A stretch of 64,000 nucleotides of DNA. Origin: Glaciimonas soli. Its GTDB lineage: Bacteria > Pseudomonadota > Gammaproteobacteria > Burkholderiales > Burkholderiaceae_D. This document shows, piece after piece, positions 54,779-64,000 of this stretch. The stretch lies in contig NZ_WINI01000001.1 in assembly GCF_009497155.1 (NCBI RefSeq), forward strand, positions 62,001 to 126,000, given 5' to 3'. Made by a program: the position numbers and the translations under genes. How positions within the stretch are numbered: the first letter of the stretch is position 1; the number at the start of each line of letters is the position of its first letter. The notes below the pieces were generated by a model. The model did no database searches. It saw only the letters and a program-made list of their open reading frames with translations, and was not told the origin of the DNA.

Positions 54779-55534
54779 ATGGTGCGTCGCAAACTGGTAG
54801 TCGGTAACTGGAAGATGAATGGCAGCTTGGCTGCCAATTCGGCATTGTTGGCGGATTTGTCTGCTGGATTGATGTCTGAGAAAATTGACTGTGATATTGC
54901 TGTTTGTGTGCCGGCACCATATTTGGCGCAATGTCAGGCTGCGTTGTCAGGTTCAGCGTTGGCATGGGGTGCGCAAGATGTCTCGATTCATGCGTCGGGC
55001 GCTTATACTGGCGAAATTGCTGCGACTATGTTGTGTGACTTTGGTTGTCGCTATGTGATTGTTGGGCATTCCGAAAGACGCGCTTATCACGCGGAAACAA
55101 GTCAGTTAGTAGCGCAAAAAACAGTCGCTGCTTTGCAAGTGGGATTGACGCCTATCGTATGTGTAGGTGAAACATTGGCAGAGCGCGAAGCAGGGCGCAC
55201 CGATGTGGTAGTCGGGCAGCAGCTTGATGCGGTTTTGGCGCTTTTAGACGCGTCAGATGTGGCAAAAATTGTAGTGGCTTATGAGCCGGTTTGGGCAATA
55301 GGTACTGGAAAAACAGCGACGCCGCAAATGGCGCAAGATGTGCACGCAGCTTTACGCCTGAGGTTGGCGGCGAAAGATGCTGGTGCTGCGCCGATGATAA
55401 GCATTTTGTACGGCGGCAGCATGAAGCCGGATAATGCGGCAGAGCTGATGGCCATGGTGGATATCGATGGTGGCTTGATTGGCGGAGCTGCATTAAAGGC
55501 TGCTGATTTTTTAGCGATAGCAGCTGCGGCTTAA
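54779..55534 (+). CDS. tpiA: Triosephosphate isomerase
   Basis: A 251-residue TIM-barrel enzyme that interconverts dihydroxyacetone phosphate and glyceraldehyde 3-phosphate. [12 protein letters not shown] near the start (catalytic Asn and Lys), VIVGHSERR (His), [17 protein letters not shown] (Glu and the loop-6 hinge) and [15 protein letters not shown] are all present. ATG at 54779 is preferred to a TTG at 54773. tpiA-secG is the usual pair. Confidence 0.96.
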   Translation: MVRRKLVVGNWKMNGSLAANSALLADLSAGLMSEKIDCDIAVCVPAPYLAQCQAALSGSALAWGAQDVSIHASGAYTGEIAATMLCDFGCRYVIVGHSERRAYHAETSQLVAQKTVAALQVGLTPIVCVGETLAEREAGRTDVVVGQQLDAVLALLDASDVAKIVVAYEPVWAIGTGKTATPQMAQDVHAALRLRLAAKDAGAAPMISILYGGSMKPDNAAELMAMVDIDGGLIGGAALKAADFLAIAAAA

Positions 55535-55653
55535 AGAATTTTTGAGCAAGTTTTGGTTTATGTAGATGTAGCAGTGAAGATGTGGAAATGAAAAGTCCGC
55601 AGCAAAGTAAAGATAATTAAAGAATTAACCCTCCCTATTTGGAAAATCATTAA

Positions 55654-56088
55654 ATGAACTCTGTACTTACTATCATTATCGTCGTTCAAGTGTTATCTGC
55701 ATTGGCGATCATTGGCCTGGTCTTGCTTCAACATGGTAAGGGTGCCGACATGGGTGCAGCTTTTGGCTCGGGTGCTTCGGGCAGTTTGTTTGGTGCTACT
55801 GGCTCTTCTAACTTTTTGTCTAAGTCAACCGGCTTGGCTGCGCTGATTTTTTTCTGCGCGACTTTGGCGTTGGTATTTTTGGGTAATCATCGTACTGCTG
55901 AAAGTGGCGGTGTGATGGCCAATTTGCCAGCGGCGGCAACTGCGCCGGCTGCAGCAATTCCAGCGACATCAACTCCTGAAGTGCCGACAGGTGCGGCGGC
56001 AAGTTCGGCTAGTTCGGCAGCGGCAGCGGCGGTAAGCTCATCGGCATCGGCACATGGCTCGGAGCAGTCTAATCAAATTCCAAAATAA
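55654..56088 (+). CDS. secG: Preprotein translocase subunit SecG
   Basis: A 144-residue SecYEG subunit with two membrane segments (TIIIVVQVLSALAIIGLVLL and LAALIFFCATLALVFLGN) and the conserved loop QHGKGADMGAAFGSGASGSLFGATGSSNFLSKSTG. The last 60 residues are Ala/Ser/Pro-rich, common in Burkholderiales SecG. It lies between tpiA and tRNA-Leu. Confidence 0.95.
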   Translation: MNSVLTIIIVVQVLSALAIIGLVLLQHGKGADMGAAFGSGASGSLFGATGSSNFLSKSTGLAALIFFCATLALVFLGNHRTAESGGVMANLPAAATAPAAAIPATSTPEVPTGAAASSASSAAAAAVSSSASAHGSEQSNQIPK

Positions 56089-56183
56089 GTAGCGCTGTAT
56101 GCAAAATATCAGCGTATTTATTGGGTTTTGATCAAATTGTGCATTGAACAAAAGCACTAAATCGGGTTAAAATAACCCTTTAT

Positions 56184-56268
56184 GCCGACGTGGTGAAATT
56201 GGTAGACACGCTATCTTGAGGGGGTAGTGGCGAAAGCTGTACGAGTTCGAGTCTCGTCGTCGGCACCA
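56184..56268 (+). tRNA. tRNA-Leu (anticodon GAG)
   Basis: 85 bases including an encoded CCA. Acceptor GCCGACG pairs with CGTCGGC. The anticodon stem CTATC/GGTAG closes a loop TTGAGGG with GAG at 56218-56220. A long variable arm (TGGCGAAAGCTG region) marks class II. The T-arm is CGAGTTCGAGTCTCG. Closely similar in layout to E. coli tRNA-Leu(GAG). Confidence 0.96.
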
Positions 56269-56281
56269 AGCTATAAAGATC

Positions 56282-56310
56282 GATCAAGCCTCTCTTGATC
56301 TGATTTTTTT
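56282..56310 (+). terminator. Intrinsic terminator after tRNA-Leu
   Basis: GATCAAG-CCTCT-CTTGATC followed by TGATTTTTTT, 13 bases after the tRNA. It separates the tpiA-secG-tRNA unit from the nuo operon, which should have its own promoter in 56311-56456. Confidence 0.88.
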
Positions 56311-56456
56311 ATCGAGGAATTTATAGTGCTTGGTTTTTGATTTGATGTATTGAAGTTGTGGGCTTAAGTTGTAGATCGGCCTTAAGTGCGCTAGCTTTAA
56401 TTTTTAAAAATCGTGCTATTTTCCATCGCTCAAACTACTAGCATTAGCGAAAAATC

Positions 56457-56816
56457 GTGAACCTCGAAAATTATTTTCCCGTCTTGTTATTTATATTGAT
56501 CGGTATTGCGGTTGGTGTTATGCCGCAATTGCTAGGTCGTCTTCTGGGGCCGCATCGGCCTGACGTTCAAAAAACTTCCCCATACGAGTGCGGCTTTGAG
56601 GCATTCGAAGATGCGCGTATGAAGTTCGATGTGCGTTATTACCTTGTCGCCATTTTGTTCATTTTGTTCGATCTGGAAACCGCTTTCTTCTTCCCGTGGG
56701 GCGTCGCGATGCGCGACCTTGGATGGCAGGGCTTTATTACGATGATGGTGTTTATCGCCGAATTCGTAGTTGGCTTCTGGTACATCTGGAAGCGCGGCGC
56801 TTTGGATTGGGAGTAA
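56457..56816 (+). CDS. nuoA: NADH-quinone oxidoreductase subunit A
   Basis: A 119-residue membrane subunit of Complex I with three helices. [41 protein letters not shown] is the family core, with the Cys of the flexible loop. Translation starts at a GTG. First gene of the nuo operon. Confidence 0.95.
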   Translation: MNLENYFPVLLFILIGIAVGVMPQLLGRLLGPHRPDVQKTSPYECGFEAFEDARMKFDVRYYLVAILFILFDLETAFFFPWGVAMRDLGWQGFITMMVFIAEFVVGFWYIWKRGALDWE

Positions 56817-56820
56817 AAAG

Positions 56821-57297
56821 ATGTCTATTGAAGGTGTGTTGAATGAAGGTTTTGTCACCACTACGGCTGACAAACTCATTAACTGGACGCGTACCGGCTC
56901 GCTGTGGCCAATGACCTTTGGTCTGGCTTGCTGCGCGGTTGAAATGATGCATGCAGGTGCGTCGCGTTACGATATGGACCGTTTTGGTGTCATTTTCCGT
57001 CCATCGCCGCGTCAGTCTGATGTGATGATAGTAGCAGGGACTTTGTGCAATAAAATGGCTCCGGCGTTACGTAAAGTGTATGACCAGATGCCAGAACCAC
57101 GTTGGGTTATCTCTATGGGTTCTTGCGCAAATGGTGGTGGTTATTACCATTACTCCTATTCGGTTGTGCGCGGTTGTGATCGCATTGTTCCTGTGGATAT
57201 TTATGTCCCTGGTTGCCCACCGACCGCTGAAGCACTGTTGTACGGCATTATTCAGCTGCAAAATAAAATCCGTCGCACTAATACGATTGCACGCTAA
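56821..57297 (+). CDS. nuoB: NADH-quinone oxidoreductase subunit B
   Basis: A 158-residue subunit carrying the terminal N2 [4Fe-4S] cluster, which passes electrons to quinone. The adjacent Cys pair is in [11 protein letters not shown], with further ligands in MGSCANGGG and [14 protein letters not shown]. The start at 56821 is five bases after the nuoA stop; the frame extends upstream into nuoA but the family begins MSIEGV. Confidence 0.95.
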   Translation: MSIEGVLNEGFVTTTADKLINWTRTGSLWPMTFGLACCAVEMMHAGASRYDMDRFGVIFRPSPRQSDVMIVAGTLCNKMAPALRKVYDQMPEPRWVISMGSCANGGGYYHYSYSVVRGCDRIVPVDIYVPGCPPTAEALLYGIIQLQNKIRRTNTIAR

Positions 57298-57312
57298 GAG
57301 AGCATAGAGCAA

Positions 57313-57912
57313 ATGACGACGAAACTGGAAACCCTTGAAGCCGCCGTGCGCAATGCGCTTGGCGACTCTATTCAAAGTCTGACTGTTGCCTTTGGCGAAG
57401 TGACGATTATTGTAAAAGCCGCTGATTATTTATCGGCAATGCGTACGCTGCGTGATCATGCGGATACGCGTTTTGAAGAATTGATCGATTTGTGCGGGGT
57501 CGATTATTCGGCCTATGGCGATGGCGCCTGGGATGGCAAGCGCTTTGCTGCCGTATCCCATTTACTGTCCATCGAGCACAACTGGCGTTTGCGTGTGCGC
57601 GTCTTCGCGCCGGATGACGATATGCCAGTGTTGGCATCGTTAATGGACGTGTGGTCGGCGGCCAATTGGTATGAGCGTGAAGCCTTTGACTTCTTTGGCA
57701 TTTTGTTTGAAGGTCATAACGATTTGCGCCGTATCCTGACTGATTATGGTTTTATCGGTCATCCATTCCGCAAAGATTTCCCAGTATCTGGTTATGTCGA
57801 GATGCGTTACGACCCAGAACAACGACGCGTCATTTATCAACCCGTAACGATAGACCCGCGCGAAATTACGCCGCGCGTAATTCGTGAAGAAAATTACGGG
57901 ATCAAAGGGTAA
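57313..57912 (+). CDS. nuoC: NADH-quinone oxidoreductase subunit C
   Basis: A 199-residue 30-kDa subunit of the peripheral arm, separate from nuo[44 protein letters not shown] is the classic Complex I 30-kDa signature. It lies 15 bases after nuoB. Confidence 0.95.
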   Translation: MTTKLETLEAAVRNALGDSIQSLTVAFGEVTIIVKAADYLSAMRTLRDHADTRFEELIDLCGVDYSAYGDGAWDGKRFAAVSHLLSIEHNWRLRVRVFAPDDDMPVLASLMDVWSAANWYEREAFDFFGILFEGHNDLRRILTDYGFIGHPFRKDFPVSGYVEMRYDPEQRRVIYQPVTIDPREITPRVIREENYGIKG

Positions 57913-57916
57913 CGTA

Positions 57917-59170
57917 ATGGCAGAAATTAAAAACTACACGCTCAATTTCGGTCCTCAGCATCCTGCCGCGCATGGTGTTTTGCGCTTGGTACTGGAGCTC
58001 GATGGTGAAGTAATTCAGCGTGCAGATCCGCATATTGGCTTGTTGCACCGCGCAACTGAAAAATTAGCCGAACAAAAAACCTATTTGCAATCTGTGCCTT
58101 ATATGGATCGACTCGATTATGTGTCGATGATGTGTAATGAGCACGGCTATGTGATGGCAATTGAGCGTTTGCTCGGCTTGGAAGTGCCACTGCGTGCGCA
58201 ATATATTCGTGTCATGTTCGACGAAATTACGCGTTTGCTGAACCATTTGATGTGGATCGGCGCACATGCATTGGACGTCGGTGCGATGGCGGTATTGTTG
58301 TATGCATTCCGTGAACGCGAAGATTTAATGGATTGCTACGAAGCCGTATCTGGCGCACGTATGCATGCGGCTTACTATCGTCCAGGCGGCGTTTATCGCG
58401 ATTTGCCTGACACTATGCCGCAGCACAAAGCATCGCTGGTGCGCAATGCGAAAGCGATCAATGCCTTGAATGAAAATCGTCAAGGTTCGTTGCTGGACTT
58501 TATCGAAGATTTTACCGTTCGCTTCCCAACTTACGTCGATGAATACGAAACGCTGCTAACCGATAACCGTATCTGGAAGCAGCGTCTGGTCGGCGTTGGT
58601 GTGGTGTCTCCTGAGCGTGCGAAAGCGATGGGCTTTTCTGGTCCTATGCTGCGCGGCTCCGGTATCGAATGGGATTTACGCAAGAAACAACCATACGAAG
58701 TGTATGATTTGCTCGATTTTGATATTCCTGTCGGCAAAAATGGTGATTGCTACGATCGTTATCTGGTACGCGTAGAAGAAATGCGTCAATCCAACCGCAT
58801 TATCAAACAATGCGTAGAATGGCTGCGCAATAACGGTGGTCCGGTAATGACGGATAACCATAAAGTTGCACCATCTTCACGTGTGAATATGAAGTCGAAT
58901 ATGGAAGAGTTGATCCATCACTTCAAATTGTTCACTGAGGGTTTCCATGTGCCGCCGGGCGAGGCGTATGCTGCGGTTGAACATCCGAAAGGTGAATTTG
59001 GTGTTTACATCGTTTCTGATGGTGCGAATAAGCCTTATCGTTTGAAAATCCGTGCCCCAGGTTTCCCGCATTTGCAGGGACTCAACGAAATGGCAAAAGG
59101 TCACATGATTGCTGATGCCGTGACCATCATTGGTACGCAAGATATTGTGTTCGGTGAGATTGATCGTTAA
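57917..59170 (+). CDS. nuoD: NADH-quinone oxidoreductase subunit D
   Basis: A 417-residue 49-kDa subunit that forms the quinone site with Nuo[23 protein letters not shown] and [14 protein letters not shown] near the start contain the quinone-site His; [14 protein letters not shown] follows. The start at 57917 ([11 protein letters not shown]) is four bases after nuoC; the frame is open to 57884. Confidence 0.96.
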   Translation: MAEIKNYTLNFGPQHPAAHGVLRLVLELDGEVIQRADPHIGLLHRATEKLAEQKTYLQSVPYMDRLDYVSMMCNEHGYVMAIERLLGLEVPLRAQYIRVMFDEITRLLNHLMWIGAHALDVGAMAVLLYAFREREDLMDCYEAVSGARMHAAYYRPGGVYRDLPDTMPQHKASLVRNAKAINALNENRQGSLLDFIEDFTVRFPTYVDEYETLLTDNRIWKQRLVGVGVVSPERAKAMGFSGPMLRGSGIEWDLRKKQPYEVYDLLDFDIPVGKNGDCYDRYLVRVEEMRQSNRIIKQCVEWLRNNGGPVMTDNHKVAPSSRVNMKSNMEELIHHFKLFTEGFHVPPGEAYAAVEHPKGEFGVYIVSDGANKPYRLKIRAPGFPHLQGLNEMAKGHMIADAVTIIGTQDIVFGEIDR

Positions 59171-59221
59171 TTTAATAATCGATCCTCAGAAGCATCCGGT
59201 AAGCATTAAGAATTTTAAAGA

Positions 59222-59725
59222 ATGGCCAACAACATGTTGTTAAGTCAAGACACATACAAAAAAATAGATCGCGAAGTGGCGAAATTCCCGCCCGACCAAA
59301 AACAGTCGGCGGTAATGGCTGCGTTGGCGATTGCGCAGGATGAAAAAGGTTGGCTCGCGCCAGAAACGTTGCAGGATGTTGCCGATTACCTCGGAATGCC
59401 TGCGATCGCGGTGCAAGAAGTGGCAACTTTTTACAACATGTACAACACGAAACCTGTTGGCAAGCACAAGATCAGCATTTGCACTAATTTGCCTTGCCAA
59501 CTATCTGGTGGCGAAAGAGCCGCGGCGCATCTAAAGCATAAACTCGGGATCGACTATCGCGAAACTACTGCGGATGGCCAATTCACACTGGTTGAAGGTG
59601 AATGTATGGGCGCTTGCGGTGACGCACCAGTATTGTTGGTAGATAACAAGCGCATGTGTAGCTGGATGTCGAATGATAAAATTGACGGCCTGTTGGCGGA
59701 ACTCAGTGAGGCAGCCCCAAAATGA
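59222..59725 (+). CDS. nuoE: NADH-quinone oxidoreductase subunit E
   Basis: A 167-residue thioredoxin-like subunit with the N1a [2Fe-2S] cluster. Ligands are in [12 protein letters not shown] and [31 protein letters not shown] is typical. Its stop overlaps the nuoF start (ATGA), so the two are coupled. Confidence 0.95.
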   Translation: MANNMLLSQDTYKKIDREVAKFPPDQKQSAVMAALAIAQDEKGWLAPETLQDVADYLGMPAIAVQEVATFYNMYNTKPVGKHKISICTNLPCQLSGGERAAAHLKHKLGIDYRETTADGQFTLVEGECMGACGDAPVLLVDNKRMCSWMSNDKIDGLLAELSEAAPK

Positions 59726-61017
59726 CCAGTCTACATAATCGCCACATCAATCCCCTTATTCTTAAAGACCTCAATGGTGACAATTGGCATTACGCCGATT
59801 ACGTTAAACGCGGTGGTTATTCTGCGTTAAAACGTATCCTGTCCGAAGGTATTACCCCCGAACAAATTATCGCTGAACTGAAAGCCGGTTCTTTGCGTGG
59901 CCGTGGTGGTGCGGGCTTTCCAACCGGTCTGAAGTGGAGCTTCATGCCGCGTCAATTTCCAGGTCAAAAATATTTGGTCTGCAATACGGATGAAGGCGAA
60001 CCGGGTACTTTCAAAGATCGCGACATTATTCGTTATAACCCGCATGCCTTGATTGAAGGTATGGCAATTGGCGCTTTTGCTATGGGCATTAGCGTTGGTT
60101 ACAACTACATTCATGGCGAGATTTGGTCAGCCTACGATCGCTTTGAAGAAGCACTGGAAGAAGCGCGTGCTGCGGGCGCATTGGGCGATAAAATTTTCGG
60201 CAGCAATTTCAATTTCCAGTTGCATGCGTTCCACGGTTATGGCGCATACATCTGCGGCGAAGAAACTGCGTTGCTAGAGTCGTTGGAAGGTAAAAAAGGG
60301 CAGCCGCGCTTTAAACCGCCGTTCCCTGCCAGCTTTGGTTTGTATGGCAAGCCAACCACGATCAATAACACCGAAACTTTCGCCGCTGTTCCTTTCCTGT
60401 TGAACATGGGCGGTGAAGCCTATGGCGCATTAGGTAAGCCGAACAATGGTGGTACCAAAATTTTCTCTATCTCTGGCGACGTTGAAAAGCCAGGCAATTA
60501 TGAAGTGCCATTAGGCACACCATTTGCGACATTGATGGAGCTGGCCGGCGGTATGCGCGGCGGCAAGAAAATCAAAGCAGTGATTCCTGGTGGTTCTTCG
60601 GCGCCGGTAATTCGTGGCGAAGTCATGATGGATACCGATCTGGATTACGATGCGATTGCAAAAGCCGGCTCTATGCTCGGTTCAGGCGCCGTCATTGTGA
60701 TGGACGATACACGTTGCATGGTTAAATCATTGCTGCGCTTGTCCTACTTTTATTTCGAAGAATCTTGTGGTCAATGTACACCTTGCCGTGAAGGTACGGG
60801 TTGGTTGTATCGCTTGGTACATCGAATTGAAACAGGTCACGGTCGTCCTGAAGATATGGAACTGCTGGATACGGTTGCGGGTAACATCATGGGACGCACT
60901 ATTTGTGCGTTGGGTGATGCGGCAGCGATGCCAGTACGAGGCTTCCTGAAAAACTTCCGCGAAGAATTTGAATATCACATCGAGCACAAACACTGCTTGG
61001 TACCGGCATACGTTTAA
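59722..61017 (+). CDS. nuoF: NADH-quinone oxidoreductase subunit F
   Basis: A 431-residue subunit that binds NADH, FMN and the N3 [4Fe-4S] cluster. [17 protein letters not shown] is the nucleotide/FMN glycine-rich motif, [16 protein letters not shown] follows, and [15 protein letters not shown] with the later Cys gives the cluster. Overlaps nuoE by 4 bases. Confidence 0.96.
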   Translation: MTSLHNRHINPLILKDLNGDNWHYADYVKRGGYSALKRILSEGITPEQIIAELKAGSLRGRGGAGFPTGLKWSFMPRQFPGQKYLVCNTDEGEPGTFKDRDIIRYNPHALIEGMAIGAFAMGISVGYNYIHGEIWSAYDRFEEALEEARAAGALGDKIFGSNFNFQLHAFHGYGAYICGEETALLESLEGKKGQPRFKPPFPASFGLYGKPTTINNTETFAAVPFLLNMGGEAYGALGKPNNGGTKIFSISGDVEKPGNYEVPLGTPFATLMELAGGMRGGKKIKAVIPGGSSAPVIRGEVMMDTDLDYDAIAKAGSMLGSGAVIVMDDTRCMVKSLLRLSYFYFEESCGQCTPCREGTGWLYRLVHRIETGHGRPEDMELLDTVAGNIMGRTICALGDAAAMPVRGFLKNFREEFEYHIEHKHCLVPAYV

Positions 61018-61085
61018 ATAGAGCTGTACGTAACTACTGCAAAATAAACCGTAAGCAAAATACTTAGGCAAGAAAAGCAAAAGCC

Positions 61086-63440
61086 ATGGTCGAAATCGAA
61101 ATAGACGGCAAAAAAGTGGAAGTCCAAGAGGGCAGCATGGTAATGGATGCTGCCAATAAAATTGGTACTTACATTCCTCATTTTTGTTATCACAAAAAAC
61201 TCTCAATTGCAGCTAACTGCCGCATGTGTCTGGTCGAGGTGGAAAAAGCACCGAAGGCTTTACCGGCATGCGCTACACCAGTCAGCGCCGGTATGATCGT
61301 GCGCACTGCTAGCGATAAGGCAGTCACAGCGCAAAAAAGTGTAATGGAATTTTTGTTGATTAATCACCCGCTTGATTGCCCAATCTGCGATCAAGGTGGT
61401 GAATGTCAACTACAGGATTTGGCGGTCGGTTACGGTAAATCCTCATCACGTTACGAAGAAGAAAAGCGCGTTGTTAATCCTAAGGATGCAGGCCCGCTGA
61501 TCTCCATGCAGGAAATGAGTCGTTGCATTCAATGTACACGTTGCGTTCGTTTCGGTCAGGAGATCGCCGGCGTAATGGAATTCGGTATGATCGGCCGTGG
61601 TGAGCATTCCGAAATCACCACCTTTGTTGGCAAGACTGTTAATTCCGAATTGTCGGGCAACATGATTGACCTATGTCCAGTCGGTGCGCTGACTTCTAAA
61701 CCATTCCGCTACAGCGCTCGTACCTGGGAGCTGTCACGCCGAAAATCAGTCAGCCCGCATGACGGTTTAGGCGCTAACTTGATCGTTCAAGTCAAGTCCG
61801 GCAAAGTGATGCGTGTACTGCCATTAGAAAATAACGATGTCAACGAATGCTGGTTGTCTGACAAAGACAGATTTGCCTACGAAGGCTTGAATAGTGCAGA
61901 GCGTTTGACTAAGCCTATGCTCAAGCAAGATGGCAAATGGCAAGAAGTTGAATGGCAAACTGCGCTGGAATACGTGGCGCACGGATTGCGTAATATCAAA
62001 CATGAGCATGGTGCTGACGCGATTGCCGCTTTAGGTACGCCGTATTCAACATTAGAAGAACTATCGCTGCTGCAAAAAGTGGTACGCGGCATCGGTTCTG
62101 GCAATATCGATTTCCGTACGCGTCAATCTGACTTTACTTTAGACGGCAAAGTCAGTCCTTGGCTCGGTATGTCGATCAACGATTTCGCCGCATTAGATCG
62201 CGTTTTCGTGATTGGATCTTTCTTACGCAAAGATCATCCATTGTTGTCTGCACGCCTGCGCTTGAGTGTCAAACGCGGTGCCAAGCTAAGTATTTTGCAT
62301 GCGACAGACGATGATTTGTTGATGCCTGTTGCAAACAAAATGATCGTCGCACCATCCGCTTGGTTGGCTGCCTTGGGCGAAATCATTGTTGCAGTGGCAC
62401 AAGCCAAAGGAATCGCCGCTCCTGCTGGTTTCGAGAAAGTTACCGCTACCTCCGCAGCGCAAGCAATTGCGGCAAGCCTGTTGTCAGATGATGCAAAAGG
62501 CGTGTTGTTGGGTAACGCAGCAGCTCAGCACCCACAAGCCTCGCAATTGCATATGGCAGCACAATGGATTGCCGAGCATACTGGCGCGAAATTTGGATAT
62601 ATGACCGAAGCGGGTAATACCGTTGGTGGTTATGTGGCAAATGCGCTGCCAAGCGATGGCGGTGCTAACGCACAGCAAATGTTCGCACAAGCACGTAAAG
62701 CGTATGTGTTGCTGAACGCAGAACCTGAATTTGATAGTTTTGATCCGCAAACTGCACGCGCTGCGTTGAATCAGGCTGAGATGGTGGTTGCTTTATCAGC
62801 CTACAAACACGGTATGGATTACGCCGATGTGTTGCTGCCAATTGCGCCATTTACTGAAACATCTGGCACTTTCGTTAATTGCGAAGGCCGTGTGCAAAGT
62901 TTCAACGGTACGGTTAAACCATTAGGTGATGCTCGTCCAGCTTGGAAAGTTTTACGCGTGCTGGGTAACTTGCTAGGTCTGGCGGAGTTTGATTACGACA
63001 CTTCGGAAGCGATCCGGAACGACGTGCTGAACGCTGGACACGTTGTAGAGCCTGTTTTGCCAACTGTTTTACATACGCGTTTGAACAATATCGCGGATCT
63101 GCCATTGCAAGTATCTACTTCAAATGGTGCGGCAAGCGGAATTGAACGCATTGCGGATGTGCCGATTTATTTTGCAGATGCAGTTGTGCGTCGTGCCGCA
63201 TCTCTGCAAGAAACGACAGATGCTCAAGCGCCACAAGCATGGTTGTCGGCAGCATTGGCAGAGAAATTGGGTATCGCGCATGGCGACAGGGTTCATGTGA
63301 AGCAAGGGCAGGGAAGTACAACCTTGTTTGCGGCAATAGATAAAGCGTTGCCGGACAGCGTAGTGCGTGTTGCAGCAGCACATGCATCGACCGTTGCACT
63401 TGGTGCGATGTTTGGCGCAATCGCAGTGGAGAAAGCATAA
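61086..63440 (+). CDS. nuoG: NADH-quinone oxidoreductase subunit G
   Basis: A 784-residue subunit holding several Fe-S clusters. N-terminal [2Fe-2S] ligands are in [41 protein letters not shown] provides the His/Cys cluster N5; [10 protein letters not shown] and the later DLCPVGAL the N4. The rest is a molybdopterin-oxidoreductase-like domain without cofactor. Its stop overlaps the start of nuoH (TAATG). Confidence 0.95.
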   Translation: MVEIEIDGKKVEVQEGSMVMDAANKIGTYIPHFCYHKKLSIAANCRMCLVEVEKAPKALPACATPVSAGMIVRTASDKAVTAQKSVMEFLLINHPLDCPICDQGGECQLQDLAVGYGKSSSRYEEEKRVVNPKDAGPLISMQEMSRCIQCTRCVRFGQEIAGVMEFGMIGRGEHSEITTFVGKTVNSELSGNMIDLCPVGALTSKPFRYSARTWELSRRKSVSPHDGLGANLIVQVKSGKVMRVLPLENNDVNECWLSDKDRFAYEGLNSAERLTKPMLKQDGKWQEVEWQTALEYVAHGLRNIKHEHGADAIAALGTPYSTLEELSLLQKVVRGIGSGNIDFRTRQSDFTLDGKVSPWLGMSINDFAALDRVFVIGSFLRKDHPLLSARLRLSVKRGAKLSILHATDDDLLMPVANKMIVAPSAWLAALGEIIVAVAQAKGIAAPAGFEKVTATSAAQAIAASLLSDDAKGVLLGNAAAQHPQASQLHMAAQWIAEHTGAKFGYMTEAGNTVGGYVANALPSDGGANAQQMFAQARKAYVLLNAEPEFDSFDPQTARAALNQAEMVVALSAYKHGMDYADVLLPIAPFTETSGTFVNCEGRVQSFNGTVKPLGDARPAWKVLRVLGNLLGLAEFDYDTSEAIRNDVLNAGHVVEPVLPTVLHTRLNNIADLPLQVSTSNGAASGIERIADVPIYFADAVVRRAASLQETTDAQAPQAWLSAALAEKLGIAHGDRVHVKQGQGSTTLFAAIDKALPDSVVRVAAAHASTVALGAMFGAIAVEKA

Positions 63441-64000
63441 TGGACCAACTTATTGCTACCCTCAACGCTGCTGGTTCAGAACATCTGGGTATGATTTGGC
63501 CGTTGATCTGGAATTTGCTCAAGATCATTGTGATTGTCGTTCCACTGTTGCTGTGCGTCGCTTACATGACTTACTGGGAACGTAAGCTGATTGGTTGGAT
63601 GCACATTCGCTTAGGCCCGAATCGTGTTGGTCCTTTTGGTTTGTTGCAACCAATTGCTGATGCATTAAAGCTGCTGCTTAAAGAAGTGACTTTGCCGTCA
63701 CGTGCCAACAAGTATCTATTCTTTATTGCACCGATCATGACCATCATGCCTGCTTTGGCAGCATGGGCGGTGATTCCGTTTGGTCCAGAAACTGTATTAG
63801 CCAATGTTAACGCCGGCTTGCTATTTGTTATGGCCATCACTTCAATGGAAGTGTATGGCGTGATCATCGCGGGTTGGGCATCTAACTCCAAATACGCTTT
63901 CCTGGGCGCGATGCGTGCATCGGCACAAATGGTGTCGTACGAAATCGCGATGGGTTTTGCGCTGGTGATTGTCTTGATGGTATCAGGCAGTTTAAATCTG
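63440..64000 (+). CDS. nuoH: NADH-quinone oxidoreductase subunit H, partial at right edge
   Basis: The first 187 residues of this membrane subunit; the gene runs off the window. The start overlaps the nuoG stop. [38 protein letters not shown] is the NuoH signature that lines the quinone tunnel; [35 protein letters not shown] is also typical. Several membrane helices are seen. Confidence 0.95.
   Translation, partial: MDQLIATLNAAGSEHLGMIWPLIWNLLKIIVIVVPLLLCVAYMTYWERKLIGWMHIRLGPNRVGPFGLLQPIADALKLLLKEVTLPSRANKYLFFIAPIMTIMPALAAWAVIPFGPETVLANVNAGLLFVMAITSMEVYGVIIAGWASNSKYAFLGAMRASAQMVSYEIAMGFALVIVLMVSGSLNL

Overview
The window looks like chromosome of a betaproteobacterium of the order Burkholderiales, probably family Oxalobacteraceae (Herminiimonas/Janthinobacterium-like). 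This is inferred from the gene orders tpiA-secG-tRNA-Leu-nuoABCDEFGH and mltG-tmk-holB-pilZ, a phaC-phaB-phaR polyhydroxybutyrate cluster, rluD-pgeF next to phaC, a DUF4936 gene after ygfZ, and moderate GC content. No prophage, CRISPR array, rRNA operon or intact transposase is visible; most of the window is ordinary housekeeping and metabolic chromosome.

Layout. 1-2.4 kb: an ECF sigma/anti-sigma pair divergent from a Tat-exported metallophosphoesterase and a Cox2-like cupredoxin, with two mirror-image promoters between them. 2.4-9.0 kb: two TonB-dependent receptors, a DUF2946-like small protein and an aminoglycoside-phosphotransferase-like kinase behind the siderophore-type receptor. 9.0-13.3 kb: an ArsR/SRPBCC pair with a well-formed operator-promoter, a mosaic of hairpins, pnuC, and an OsmC-YcaO fusion. 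13.3-21.2 kb: a decayed gene, trpS, a GMC oxidoreductase and the glycine cleavage genes in the order gcvH-gcvP-gcvT. 21.2-26.3 kb: dinB, then the aspartate:alanine antiporter aspT with aspartate 4-decarboxylase aspD. 26.3-31.5 kb: palindromic and MITE-like DNA, an OlsB-like acyltransferase with an LpxH-like phosphoesterase, bamD, rluD and pgeF. 31.5-36.6 kb: phaC, phaB, phaR and rimO. 36.7-42.3 kb: a secreted protein, metC, a GNAT gene and the leftward mltG-tmk-holB-pilZ run. 42.3-50.4 kb: ygfZ, DUF4936, a TANGO2-like gene, two tandem GNAT paralogues, a ClC channel, small membrane proteins, rlmJ and a double-domain methylglyoxal synthase homologue. 50.5-55.5 kb: greB, a YfcG-like GST, an aminotransferase, a PIN protein, yaaA and tpiA. 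55.6-64 kb: secG, tRNA-Leu(GAG) and the Complex I operon, cut inside nuoH at the right edge.

How genes work together. AspT and AspD form a decarboxylation/exchange pathway that can generate proton-motive force. PhaC, PhaB and PhaR make and regulate polyhydroxybutyrate (no phaA here). The gcv genes feed one-carbon units. YcaO and RimO, 22 kb apart, should act in the same ribosomal protein S12 modification. NuoA-H encode the front of NADH dehydrogenase.

The most unusual items are the symmetrical ECF promoter pair and its variant copper-site/phosphoesterase module, the ArsR promoter predicted to give a leaderless mRNA with two matching operators, the OsmC-YcaO fusion, the tandem methylglyoxal synthase protein, the lysine-rich tail of AspD, three inverted pairs of dRS3-like palindromes, a 177-bp MITE-like element and a 25-bp-arm perfect palindrome. 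I did not find a clear large undescribed system; the ECF module is the best candidate for new biology.
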